From contig CAMPAR010000014.1 in the NCBI GenBank assembly GCA_946632055.1, forward strand, positions 1-35,772: DNA of 35,772 bases, written 5' to 3'. The notes beneath the pieces are model-generated. The model was given only the letters and a program-made list of their open reading frames with translations, was not told where the DNA came from and searched no databases. Position 1 is the first letter of the stretch. Every line of letters begins with the position of its first letter. The DNA is from an uncultured Lachnospiraceae bacterium (GTDB lineage: Bacteria > Bacillota > Clostridia > Lachnospirales > Lachnospiraceae). The translations under genes and the position numbers were made by a program. Below, piece after piece: positions 25,201 through 32,902 of this stretch.

Positions 25201-25586
25201 TCGAGGGCCGGATTTATGTGGAATACCGGGATCCGGAGGCGCTCGATGTCGCCGTGGTGGGACAGATCCTGCCGGGCCGCCACTATTTCCACCGGATGCT
25301 GAAGAAAATCTATCCCGGCGTTTTTGTGCGCTCGTTTATTCTGTATAAGCGGGAGTGGATTCAGTATTATTTCTCCGTGCAGAAGCGGGGCGGTTCCGTC
25401 ACTGAAGTCGAGGGAGACATCATTTCCCAGGAAGCCGATCCGAAAAACCGCGGATCGCGCTACGAGGATATTTCGCGGCTGGAGCAGAAAATCCGCCGCA
25501 ATCAGCTGAGGGACACGGCGGAGCTTGTGCGCGCACAGCTTCTGAAGGACGCCATGATTGAGGATATATTCAAACAGAAGGAGTAA
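22296..25586 (+). CDS. Large DUF5717-like protein, putative scaffold
   Basis: This 1096-residue protein resembles, from memory, the DUF5717 family of Lachnospiraceae, for which no function is known to me. Residues about 12-115 form a beta-rich, Ig-like domain (FSVP-type strands; VSQPLSIGRTGKFTVEIN, then DIVYNGGETKLPYEF). Residues about 120-960 are mostly amphipathic helices in a repeating pattern typical of alpha-solenoids (for example ACAWYLTVSGQHEDARKELL, and repeats around 430-520 and 770-900). A C-terminal module (about 970-1050, IYVEYRDPEALDVAVVG to QYYFSVQ) is beta-rich. There is no signal peptide or membrane span, so it is probably cytoplasmic. The DUF5716-like gene begins 12 bases downstream. 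A scaffold or regulator role is inferred. Confidence 0.8.
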   Translation: MKSRLIQLSKGIIETSVPEVRFGVEKLTGILLADKKAAYEVSVNSENNVPMHLFFYSQDARVRVSQPLSIGRTGKFTVEINTSGLWPGDRISGAIDIVYNGGETKLPYEFLIGIQCRDRVMECFSSLEEFADFAKTNPRDAAQLFSWRDFTAMPFLQTLEMQGRYHSYLSSGSDDNGLSEFLSACGIDFDASETLSGKESAVRRKEADPALLLTANDRLRRIRISRLITRFEVERRKGKNPKGLDLDREFRQLAADYVTDTDAHLACAWYLTVSGQHEDARKELLSIQDAVQKDRMNGKDRYCLFMKLVSMIQDSKESGEQCRELTHKLFMDGARSGLMFELEYRLNPEFSESTERASQLLLQFYTIASHDPMVFLETCSLWEKDTSAVNVLTEYELRSALFGLRCGLISEKTLFRVFSHELKNPKLLNLYMLILKLAYKKFGNQEFLQAVCNVYLQKKNTGARYFQWYRDAVGLNLAMPGLYEYYMYSLPKDFDEPLPMNLVLYFGYGRENSSIPLDLLYANIVKFYADDEKVMDAYREKIEAYAVKKLRLEEFSPAMLPVFQTVLDREHCTGENAGGMMSLLELRRIRTSLSGVRRAVVHYPQLNQESSFPIIDGEALAPVYSEQAVIAFEDRFGNRHHDPACRMEKVFDEPALQEECASLLPDRLLLQLKEADHIKPGTLKERDLFLATTLIKNRNIDGFYRARLFEALVDLSMSPGMQHVNCCEFLMEAEFTAFSPEYRSKMLSVLIDRGYYKEAFARILEYGAERLDDDHLQLCAENMMGEPLLRGDRMMTAICWRLYKNQHGGSMVYDVLASYFEGSTQDMLQLIRRLRQKHQPTKGLVEQAFTECIYAGNSRDLDVLFDWYVSENGSESLLKSAYLVLRSHQYFMKERSLTDTAAEELKNRVWSLPKVCMLALLTYFANDNGPMTTDDRTLAEALVKAAAGENLVLGCFSKLEKHIQMPVELEGRIYVEYRDPEALDVAVVGQILPGRHYFHRMLKKIYPGVFVRSFILYKREWIQYYFSVQKRGGSVTEVEGDIISQEADPKNRGSRYEDISRLEQKIRRNQLRDTAELVRAQLLKDAMIEDIFKQKE

Positions 25587-25598
25587 GGGACGATCACC

Positions 25599-26879
25599 GT
25601 GGAAGAGGGACTGATTATCGGATTTGATCTGTGCAAGGATTTCTGCAGGATCAGTTATTTTGTAAGCGGTCAGGAAGAACCGGCCGACCTCGTGTTTTCC
25701 GAGGAGGAAAATCCCTATGTCATCCAGAATTCGATCTGCCGGAAGAAGGGAGAGGATGTCTGGCTCATCGGGCAGGAGGCCTATGAAACCGCGCTTCTGG
25801 GCGGAGGCAGCATTGTGGACAAGCTCCTCCGGCTCGTTTCGCGCCGCGGATTTGCGACCTTTGAGGGCGTGCAGTATTCCGCGGAGGAGCTGCTGTTTCA
25901 CTTCCTGCAGGAGACGCTGGAATTCCTTTTTAAGGAGAAGAAGACCCGGAAGGTTCTGGAGATCATGTATTCGGTGCAGGAGCTGGATACGACCGTGCTT
26001 GACGCCGTGATCCGCTCGACGCGCCGCCTCGGCATCGAACGCAGCCGCATTCACATCATCAGCCATACGGAAAGCTATCTGTACTATGTGCTGAGCCAGA
26101 AGCGCGAGCTCTGGTCGAATATTTCGGTGCTTTACGATCTCTCGGGCGACGGACTGAATTACTACGAGCTCGAGGTGCTGCGCGGCATGCAGCCGAACGT
26201 GGCGAGGGCGAGCCGCACCTTCCTCGAGGAGGGCTTTTCGCTGGAGATTCTTGACAGCGCGGCGGGACGCAAGATGGCAGACAATATCATGACCGGCTGC
26301 GTCGACCGCATGCTGAAAAAGAAGCTGGTTTCCAGCGCCTATCTCTCCGGACGCGGCATGGATTCCTGCCAGAAGTGGGGGGAGAACTTCCTGCGTGTGC
26401 TCTGCCAGCGGCGCAAGGTCTTCTTCATCGAGAACCTGTTCGCGAAGGGCGCAGTTTACGCGGCCTGCGAATACCTCCGGGAGACCTCGGTCTATCCCTT
26501 CAGCATCATGTGTGAGGGAAGGATCGACGTGGATATCAGCATGGAGGTCACGCAGGGGAACAACCAGCGCGTCCTGAATCTCGCCTCGGTCGGAAACAAC
26601 TGGTATGAGACCAAGGAGGATTTCGACCTGATTCCGGATCAGGAGACCTCGATCCGAATGAAGGTGAAGCGCCTCGGCGAGCGTACGCCGATCATGATCG
26701 ACGTTCCCTTGAAGGAACTTCCCGCCCGCCCGCAGAAGGTGACGAGGGTGAATGTGGCGCTGTCCTTCCTCTCGGAGAAGATGTTTACCGTCACGGTGAC
26801 GGACAAGGGCTTCGGGGAGTTCTTCCCGGGCTCGGACGTCCAGGTGCGTAAAACCTTCACCATCGGAAACGGAAACTGA
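25599..26879 (+). CDS. DUF5716-like protein with Hsp70/actin-type ATPase features
   Basis: The 426-residue product looks like a divergent Hsp70/actin-fold ATPase. Residues 5-19 (LIIGFDLCKDFCRIS) match the phosphate-1 loop with D10. Residues 177-187 (VLYDLSGDGLN) match phosphate-2, DLGGGT-like. HTESYLYYVL (156-165) sits where Hsp70 has EPTAAAL, and ENLFAKGAVYAACEYL (278-293) resembles the adenosine-proximal GAA helix. Residues about 300-426 are beta-rich (VPLKELPARPQKVTRVNV, then TVTVTDKGFGEFFPGS), like the substrate-binding part of Hsp70-type proteins. I recall this family as DUF5716. The start is GTG 25599. It lies between the DUF5717-like and TPR-like genes, with 12-base gaps on both sides. 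Confidence 0.78.
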   Translation: MEEGLIIGFDLCKDFCRISYFVSGQEEPADLVFSEEENPYVIQNSICRKKGEDVWLIGQEAYETALLGGGSIVDKLLRLVSRRGFATFEGVQYSAEELLFHFLQETLEFLFKEKKTRKVLEIMYSVQELDTTVLDAVIRSTRRLGIERSRIHIISHTESYLYYVLSQKRELWSNISVLYDLSGDGLNYYELEVLRGMQPNVARASRTFLEEGFSLEILDSAAGRKMADNIMTGCVDRMLKKKLVSSAYLSGRGMDSCQKWGENFLRVLCQRRKVFFIENLFAKGAVYAACEYLRETSVYPFSIMCEGRIDVDISMEVTQGNNQRVLNLASVGNNWYETKEDFDLIPDQETSIRMKVKRLGERTPIMIDVPLKELPARPQKVTRVNVALSFLSEKMFTVTVTDKGFGEFFPGSDVQVRKTFTIGNGN

Positions 26880-26891
26880 AAGGGGGCGTGA

Positions 26892-27704
26892 ATGGGACGT
26901 TATATTTTATGCGGAAAAGAAGCGGAGCTCCCCTACGAAGTGGACGAACTGGATATCCGTATTTACACCATCGAGGAACTCTGCTATTATATATATAATT
27001 ACCTGCCGCTCGTCGGCGATGATTTCATCGATGAACGCCTGCTGTACTTCATCCGGAACGAGCTTGACATGGGGGAAATCGCCGATAAGATCGAGCGTTT
27101 TTACAGCTCGCGCTCCGAGCAGGACGCGACGCTGCAGATGCTGCTGTCGGACGTCGGATACTTTTCGGACGCGGAGCTTCAGGAATTCCAGAACCGCCTC
27201 GTGTACCGAAGAAGGAAGAGCAGCCAGGAGCGCATCAAGGCGAAGGCCGACAGCCTGATGAAGCTGAAGCGCTATCAGAGCGCGGTGCGCTGCTACAAGT
27301 CGCTTGCGAACAGCAATGCCGATACGCGGGTTTCCCGTGAATTCTACTACGAGGTGCTGGAATCCCTGTCGGGAGCCTACGGGCATCTCTGTGAATTCGA
27401 TTACGCGCTGGACTGCCTGCTTGGCATCTACGATATGAACCATTCCGAGCGGATTCTGAAAAAGGCCTATGACGTCTGCATTCTCTCGGGAACCGAGCTT
27501 CCGGACGCCTACTTCTCGAAGGTTCCGGACACGGTCCTGCAGAAATGGCAGCAGGATTACTGGAACCGGGAGACCGTCGCGCGGCAGAATCTGGACGGCG
27601 ACGAGACCCTGCAGATTTTCCTGAAGGATCCGGACACACAGAAGAAAGCGCTTGCCGAATACCTGGACGGCCGGAAGGAAGCCTGCCGCGGCATGCTGGA
27701 ATAA
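26892..27704 (+). CDS. TPR-like helical protein, unknown function
   Basis: I cannot assign this 270-residue protein to a named family. Residues 1-25 look like a beta segment (MGRYILCGKEAELPYEV). The rest is helical. Residues 113-140 (ending LMKLKRYQSAVRCYKSLA) fit a tetratricopeptide repeat, with a second, weaker one at 154-184 (LSGAYGHLCEFDYALDCLLGIY). The C-terminus is acidic and helical. No signal peptide or membrane span is seen. TPR proteins commonly act as Hsp70 partners, and this gene follows the Hsp70-like DUF5716 gene by 12 bases (GGGGGCG-type spacer), so a co-chaperone-like role is a reasonable hypothesis without direct proof. Confidence 0.75.
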   Translation: MGRYILCGKEAELPYEVDELDIRIYTIEELCYYIYNYLPLVGDDFIDERLLYFIRNELDMGEIADKIERFYSSRSEQDATLQMLLSDVGYFSDAELQEFQNRLVYRRRKSSQERIKAKADSLMKLKRYQSAVRCYKSLANSNADTRVSREFYYEVLESLSGAYGHLCEFDYALDCLLGIYDMNHSERILKKAYDVCILSGTELPDAYFSKVPDTVLQKWQQDYWNRETVARQNLDGDETLQIFLKDPDTQKKALAEYLDGRKEACRGMLE

Positions 27705-27749
27705 AAAGCGAAGAAGAGAAGCCGAACGCTGTAATTTTGAGGAGAAAAA

Positions 27750-30461
27750 ATGAAGGAACTGTCGAAGACCTACAACCCGTCCGAAATTGAAAAGCGGATT
27801 TACGAAAACTGGGAGGAGAAGGGGTATTTCAAGGCCTCGCCGAACAGCAAAAAGAAACCCTATACGATCGTCATGCCGCCCCCGAACATTACGGGACAGC
27901 TGCACATGGGTCACGCGCTGGACAACACCCTGCAGGACATCCTGATCCGCTACAGAAGGATGCAGGGCTATGAAGCGCTGTGGCAGCCCGGAACCGACCA
28001 TGCCTCCATCGCTACGGAAGCGAAGGTCGTGGAGGCGATGCGCGAAGAAGGCCTGACGAAGGAAATGATCGGTCGGGACGGATTCCTGAAGAGAGCCTGG
28101 GACTGGAGAGACAAGTACGGCACGAGGATCGTCAGCCAGCTGAAGAAACTCGGCTCGTCCTGCGACTGGGACCGCGAGCGCTTCACGATGGACGAGGGCT
28201 GCTCGGACGCCGTGAAAACGGTCTTTGTCAATCTCTACCGGAAGGACCTGATTTACCGCGGAAACCGGATGGTCAACTGGTGTCCATTCTGCAATACCTC
28301 GATTTCCGACGCGGAGGTCGAGCATGAGGAGAAGGAGGGCAATTTCTACCACATCCTGTATCCGGTGAAGGAGACCGGCGAAATGCTGGAGCTTGCGACC
28401 ACGCGTCCCGAGACGATGCTCGGCGATACGGCCGTCGCGATCAACGCGGAGGACGAGCGCTACATGCATCTGCACGGCTGCCATGTCATCCTGCCGCTGA
28501 TCAATAAGGAAATTCCGATCGTGTGCGACGAGCACGCGGATATGGAAAAGGGAACCGGCGTCGTGAAGATCACGCCGGCGCATGACCCCAACGACTTCGA
28601 GGTCGGAAACCGCCACAATTTACCGAGAGTCCGCGTCTTTACCTATGACGGACATATGACCGGAAAGGCGGAGGCCGAGGCGCAGCGCGAATACCTCGCG
28701 TCCGGAAAGGCCGCGGAGGGCGAGCCGGAGGTGCTGGACTGCGGAAAATACGCCGGCATGACGACGGACGAAGCGAGGAAAGCGGTGCTTGACGACCTTC
28801 GCGAGCTCGGACTTCTGAAGGAAATCGAGCCCCTGAAGCATGAGGTCGGCACCTGCTACCGCTGCCATCACGTGATCGAGCCGATGATTTCGAAGCAGTG
28901 GTTCGTGCGCATGAAACCGCTCGCGGAGCCGGCTATTCAGGCGGTCGAGGACGGAGAAATCCGTTTCGTTCCGGAGCGCTTCACAAGAACCTATCTCAAC
29001 TGGATGAACAATACCCGCGACTGGTGCATCAGCCGTCAGCTCTGGTGGGGACACCAGATCCCGGCCTGGTACTGCGAGGACTGCGGGGAGACGATTGTGG
29101 AAAAACAGGCGCCGAAGACTTGCCCGAAGTGCGGCTGCACGCATCTTCAGCAGGATCCGGATACGCTCGACACCTGGTTCTCGAGCGCGCTGTGGCCCTT
29201 CTCGACGCTCGGCTGGCCGGAGGAAACGGAGGATCTGAAGTATTTCTATCCGACGGATACCCTCGTGACCGGCTATGATATCATCGGATTCTGGGTCAGC
29301 CGCATGATTTTCAGCGGCCTCGCCTATACCGGGAAGGTGCCCTTCCGTACGGTTTATATCCACGGCCTCGTGCGTGACTCGCAGGGACGCAAGATGAGCA
29401 AATCCCTCGGAAACGGCATCGATCCTCTGGAGGTCATCGAGCAGTACGGCGCGGATGCGCTCCGCATGATGCTTCTCATCGGCAACGCACCCGGCAACGA
29501 CATGCGCTATTATGACGAGCGCGTGCAGGCCTGCCGGAATTTCGCGAACAAGATCTGGAACGCCGCGCGCTTCATCATGATGAACCTGGAGAAAGCCGAG
29601 GTGCCGGAAGAGATGGCGACGGAGAAGCTGACGCTTTCGGACCGCTGGATCCTTTCGCGCGTGAACCGCCTCGCGAAGGAAGTGACGGAGAACCTCGACC
29701 GCTTCGAGCTCGGAATCGCGCTGCAGAAGGTGCAGGACTTCGCCTGGGACGAATTCTGCGACTGGTATATTGAAATGGTGAAGCCGAGGTTGTATAATGA
29801 TCAGGATGACACCAAGGCGGCGGCTCTCTGGACGCTTCGCACCGTGCTTCTTGAAACCCTGAAGCTTCTGCATCCCTACATCCCCTTCGTGACCGAGGAG
29901 ATCTACACGAACCTGCAGTCCTCGGAAGAGACGATCATGACTTCGGCCTGGCCGGTTTTCCGGAGCGAATGGGACTTCGAGGAGGACGAAAAAAAGGTTG
30001 AAATCATCAAGGAGAACGTGAAGCAGATCCGGGCGCTGAGGCTCGACATGAACGTCGCGCCGTCGAAAAAAGCGCAGGTGTATGTCGTGAGCGCGGATCC
30101 GGAAGTCCGGAAGGTCTTTGAAGACACGAAAGGCTTCTTCGCGGCGCTGTCGGCGGCTTCGGAGGTCTTCGTACAGGAGAACCGGAGCGGCATCGACGAA
30201 TCCGCGGTTTCCGCGGTGACCGCGACCAACAATATCTACATCCCGCTGTCCGACCTTGTGGATCTCGAGAAGGAACGCGAGCGCCTGACGAAGGAAAAGG
30301 AGCGTCTCGAGAAGGAGCTTCAGCGTTCGCGCGGAATGCTTGGAAACGAGAAGTTTATCGCCCGCGCGCCGGAGGACAAGATCGCCGCGGAGCGGGAGAA
30401 GCTTGAAAAATACGAAACCATGATGGCTCAGGTAGAAGAGAGGCTTTCAGCACTTTTCTAA
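27750..30461 (+). CDS. valS: Valyl-tRNA synthetase
   Basis: ValRS attaches valine to tRNA-Val and edits threonyl products. The 903-residue class I enzyme has the HIGH motif in PPPNITGQLHMGHAL (about residues 43-57), the CP1 editing domain (TRPETMLGDTAVAIN, then HDPNDFEVG), a zinc-binding-like insertion (CEDC, CPKCGC) and KMSKS at 548-552. The C-terminal arm (DLEKERERLTKEKERLEKEL) is the typical coiled coil. GAGGAG precedes the ATG. The 45-base gap upstream is too short for the T-box leader often found before Firmicutes synthetase genes, so expression probably follows the upstream operon. Confidence 0.98.
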   Translation: MKELSKTYNPSEIEKRIYENWEEKGYFKASPNSKKKPYTIVMPPPNITGQLHMGHALDNTLQDILIRYRRMQGYEALWQPGTDHASIATEAKVVEAMREEGLTKEMIGRDGFLKRAWDWRDKYGTRIVSQLKKLGSSCDWDRERFTMDEGCSDAVKTVFVNLYRKDLIYRGNRMVNWCPFCNTSISDAEVEHEEKEGNFYHILYPVKETGEMLELATTRPETMLGDTAVAINAEDERYMHLHGCHVILPLINKEIPIVCDEHADMEKGTGVVKITPAHDPNDFEVGNRHNLPRVRVFTYDGHMTGKAEAEAQREYLASGKAAEGEPEVLDCGKYAGMTTDEARKAVLDDLRELGLLKEIEPLKHEVGTCYRCHHVIEPMISKQWFVRMKPLAEPAIQAVEDGEIRFVPERFTRTYLNWMNNTRDWCISRQLWWGHQIPAWYCEDCGETIVEKQAPKTCPKCGCTHLQQDPDTLDTWFSSALWPFSTLGWPEETEDLKYFYPTDTLVTGYDIIGFWVSRMIFSGLAYTGKVPFRTVYIHGLVRDSQGRKMSKSLGNGIDPLEVIEQYGADALRMMLLIGNAPGNDMRYYDERVQACRNFANKIWNAARFIMMNLEKAEVPEEMATEKLTLSDRWILSRVNRLAKEVTENLDRFELGIALQKVQDFAWDEFCDWYIEMVKPRLYNDQDDTKAAALWTLRTVLLETLKLLHPYIPFVTEEIYTNLQSSEETIMTSAWPVFRSEWDFEEDEKKVEIIKENVKQIRALRLDMNVAPSKKAQVYVVSADPEVRKVFEDTKGFFAALSAASEVFVQENRSGIDESAVSAVTATNNIYIPLSDLVDLEKERERLTKEKERLEKELQRSRGMLGNEKFIARAPEDKIAAEREKLEKYETMMAQVEERLSALF

Positions 30462-30481
30462 AGAAAAGGACAGAGGAACAA

Positions 30482-31564
30482 ATGGCTGAATTTGATTTTG
30501 ACAGATTCAATGCACAGATCACGAATGCGACGGAGAGCATCGGAAAAATGGTGGACGCCGCGCGGGGAATGATCTCCCCCGGCTCCTCCTGGACGCAGAA
30601 AGTCCGTCCGCCGCAGCTGTATAAAAAGACAACCGGGGACAAGACCGGGTCGATTTTCCAGATGGTTTTCGGCTTCGGTACGGCGGCCATCATGACGCCG
30701 GTCATGCTGGGAACGCTTCTTCCGATGATCTTCAACGGGCCAAGCCTCGGCGGAATTACCGGACTCATTTTCGAGTTCCTGTTTCTGGCCGGAGGCCTGA
30801 CGCTCGGTTTCCTTGGAATGAAGAAGGGAAATCGCGTTCAGCGCTTCCGGGAATACATCCAGGCGCTTCAGGACAAGACCTACATCGAGCTTCCGCGTCT
30901 CGCGGCCCGCACCGGGAAAAGCACGAAATTCGTGAAAAACGACCTGCAGGACATGATCGACGAGCGGTATTTCCTGCAGGGCCATATCGGAACGGCCGGC
31001 GACAGCGACGTGCTGATCACCTCGGATGACACCTACAAAAACTACCTGCAGTCTCTGGAAACGCAGCGAAGGGCGATTGCACAGGAGGAAGCGGAGGACG
31101 AGCGCCTTTCGGCTCTTTCCGAAGCGGAACGCGCCATCATCCGGGAGGGCGAGAGCTACCTTCGTAAAATCAAGGAAGCGAACGACCTCCTGCCCGGACA
31201 GGTGATTTCCGCCAAGCTCTACCGGCTCGAGCAGGTGATCCGGCGGATTCTGGACGAAGTGAAAAAGCGTCCGGGCTCCGCGAACGACCTTAGAAAACTG
31301 ATGAATTATTACCTTCCGACGACCTGGAAGCTTCTGGAGTCTTATCAGGAGATCGAGAAGGAGCCTTTTAAAACCGAGCAGATGATTAAAACGCAGCAGC
31401 AGATCGAGCACACCATCGATACGGTGAACGATGCTTTTGAGAAGCTGCTGGACGAACTGTTCCGGGATACCGCCTGGGACATCAACAGTGATATCTCGGT
31501 CCTGAACACCATGCTGGTTCAGGAGGGATTAAAGGATGCCGACGTGAGCATCCAGAATAAATAG
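30482..31564 (+). CDS. XpaC-type (5-bromo-4-chloroindolyl phosphate hydrolysis) family protein
   Basis: The family is named after a Bacillus protein linked to X-P hydrolysis; no enzymatic activity is established, and it is found next to telA-type genes. The 360-residue protein has two hydrophobic spans (about 58-81 and 88-111, GLIFEFLFLAGGLTLGFLGM). A helical region follows with the family segment YIELPRLAARTGKSTKFVKNDLQDMIDERYF (quoted in part: LQDMIDERYF near 165). The C-terminal part is coiled-coil rich (residues 185-330). It begins 20 bases after valS with an AGAGGA site. Membrane association is likely because of the two spans. Confidence 0.85.
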   Translation: MAEFDFDRFNAQITNATESIGKMVDAARGMISPGSSWTQKVRPPQLYKKTTGDKTGSIFQMVFGFGTAAIMTPVMLGTLLPMIFNGPSLGGITGLIFEFLFLAGGLTLGFLGMKKGNRVQRFREYIQALQDKTYIELPRLAARTGKSTKFVKNDLQDMIDERYFLQGHIGTAGDSDVLITSDDTYKNYLQSLETQRRAIAQEEAEDERLSALSEAERAIIREGESYLRKIKEANDLLPGQVISAKLYRLEQVIRRILDEVKKRPGSANDLRKLMNYYLPTTWKLLESYQEIEKEPFKTEQMIKTQQQIEHTIDTVNDAFEKLLDELFRDTAWDINSDISVLNTMLVQEGLKDADVSIQNK

Positions 31565-31580
31565 AGGAGGAATCTTGACA

Positions 31581-32771
31581 ATGACGAATGAGGAATTCCA
31601 GAAGGCACAGCAGCAGGCGGCCCCCACACTGACTTTCGGGGAAGCGTTTACCAATGTGTCCGGAAACGAAGTAATCTCCGGTACGACGCCCACCGCGGCC
31701 GAGGCGGCAGCGGAAGCCGCGCAGCAGACGATCAACATGGACGATTCCATGCTGTCCGACGCTGAAAAGCAGGCGGTAGAGCAGTTCTCGAAGCAGATCG
31801 ATATCAAGAACACGACCGGCATCCTGGAGTACGGTTCCGGCGTCCAGAAGAAGATGGCGGATTTCTCCCAGAAGACCCTGGACAACGTCCGCACGAAGGA
31901 CATGGGCGAAGTCGGCGAGCTTCTGACCAGCGTGGTCGCGGAAGTCAAGAACTTTGACGACAGCACCGAGCAGAAGGGCTTGTTCGGACGCGCGAGAAAG
32001 CTGAAAAACCGCGTGGAGCTGATGAAGGCGCAGTATGACAAGACCGAGGTCAATATCAACAAGATCTGCAACGCGCTCGAGGGTCATCAGGTAACGCTTT
32101 TAAAGGACGTGGCGGTTCTCGACCAGATGTATGACCTGAACCTGCAGTCCTACAAGGAAATCACGATGTACATCATCGCCGGCAAGAAGCGCCTCGATGA
32201 AATCCGGAATGGCGAGCTTGCCGAGCTTCGGAAAAAAGCCGAAGAAACCGGACGCGCGGAAGACGCGCAGGCCGTACGCGATCTCACGGATCAGTGCAAC
32301 CGTTTCGAGAAGAAGATCTATGACCTCGACCTGACCCGCATGATCTCCATGCAGACCGCTCCGCAGATCCGTCTCCTGCAGTCGACCGATACCCAGCTTG
32401 CGGAAAAGATCCAGTCCGTCATCGTTAATACCATCCCGCTCTGGAAGAACCAGATGGTCATTTCGCTCGGCATCGCGCACTCCCAGGCCGCCATTCAGGC
32501 CGAGTCCGCCGTGACGAACGCGACGAACGAGCTCCTGAAGAAGAACGCCGCCACGCTTCATATGGCGAGCGTCGAGGCCGCGAAGGCGAACGAGCGCGGC
32601 ATCGTGGACATCGAGACCCTGAAGCAGACGAACGCCGAGCTCATCACCACGCTGTCCGAAGTGATGCAGGTCCAGGAGAGCGGCAGAAAGGCCCGTCAGG
32701 ACGCGGAGGTCGAACTCCGGAAGATGGAGCAGGAGCTGAAGGACAAGCTGCTTGAAATGGGTCGGAGCTGA
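31581..32771 (+). CDS. TelA-family (toxic anion resistance) protein
   Basis: The family is named after tellurite resistance genes and is now often linked to envelope stress; its molecular role is unclear. The 396-residue protein is almost wholly helical, and family features are YGSGVQKKMADFSQKTLDNVRTKD, here split as YGSGVQKKMADFSQ followed by KTLDNVRTKD, then DLNLQSYKEITMYIIAGKKRL and the region around QTAPQIRLLQSTDTQLAEKI. The ATG at 31581 is chosen because GAGGAGG (31564-31570) gives a 10-base spacing; TTG 31575 would leave only 4. No transmembrane span is visible. It is paired with the XpaC-type gene upstream, as is common in Firmicutes. Confidence 0.88.
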   Translation: MTNEEFQKAQQQAAPTLTFGEAFTNVSGNEVISGTTPTAAEAAAEAAQQTINMDDSMLSDAEKQAVEQFSKQIDIKNTTGILEYGSGVQKKMADFSQKTLDNVRTKDMGEVGELLTSVVAEVKNFDDSTEQKGLFGRARKLKNRVELMKAQYDKTEVNINKICNALEGHQVTLLKDVAVLDQMYDLNLQSYKEITMYIIAGKKRLDEIRNGELAELRKKAEETGRAEDAQAVRDLTDQCNRFEKKIYDLDLTRMISMQTAPQIRLLQSTDTQLAEKIQSVIVNTIPLWKNQMVISLGIAHSQAAIQAESAVTNATNELLKKNAATLHMASVEAAKANERGIVDIETLKQTNAELITTLSEVMQVQESGRKARQDAEVELRKMEQELKDKLLEMGRS

Positions 32772-32786
32772 TTTTTCAAATACCGC

Positions 32787-32815
32787 TTGCATTTTGCCGC
32801 GCTTTGTGGTATATT
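32787..32815 (+). promoter_or_regulatory. Probable promoter of rplS
   Basis: TTGCAT (32787-32792), a 17-base spacer, and TATATT (32810-32815). The -35 is poor but the -10 is good and the spacing ideal. It would give a leader of about 107 bases, long for a ribosomal protein gene. Confidence 0.55.
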
Positions 32816-32902
32816 TTACAAGTTGCTATTTTAAGGCGCATTCCGCTGTACTGAAACGGCTCCGGGTCCGCTCGCGGAGGACAGGAGAGGGAAGTAGTAA
32901 GA

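Noticed and set aside
22803..28616. Very long open frames on the minus strand (471, 585 and 569 codons) opposite the DUF5717, DUF5716, TPR and valS genes
   Set aside because: They lie entirely antisense to well-supported plus-strand genes, have no ribosome binding sites and give low-complexity Leu/Arg/His-rich translations expected from a high-GC codon bias.
32743..32780. TTGAAA/TTTCAA repeat around the telA stop as a terminator
   Set aside because: The arms are only six A/T-rich pairs, 18 bases apart, and include coding sequence; the following bases are not a T-run.
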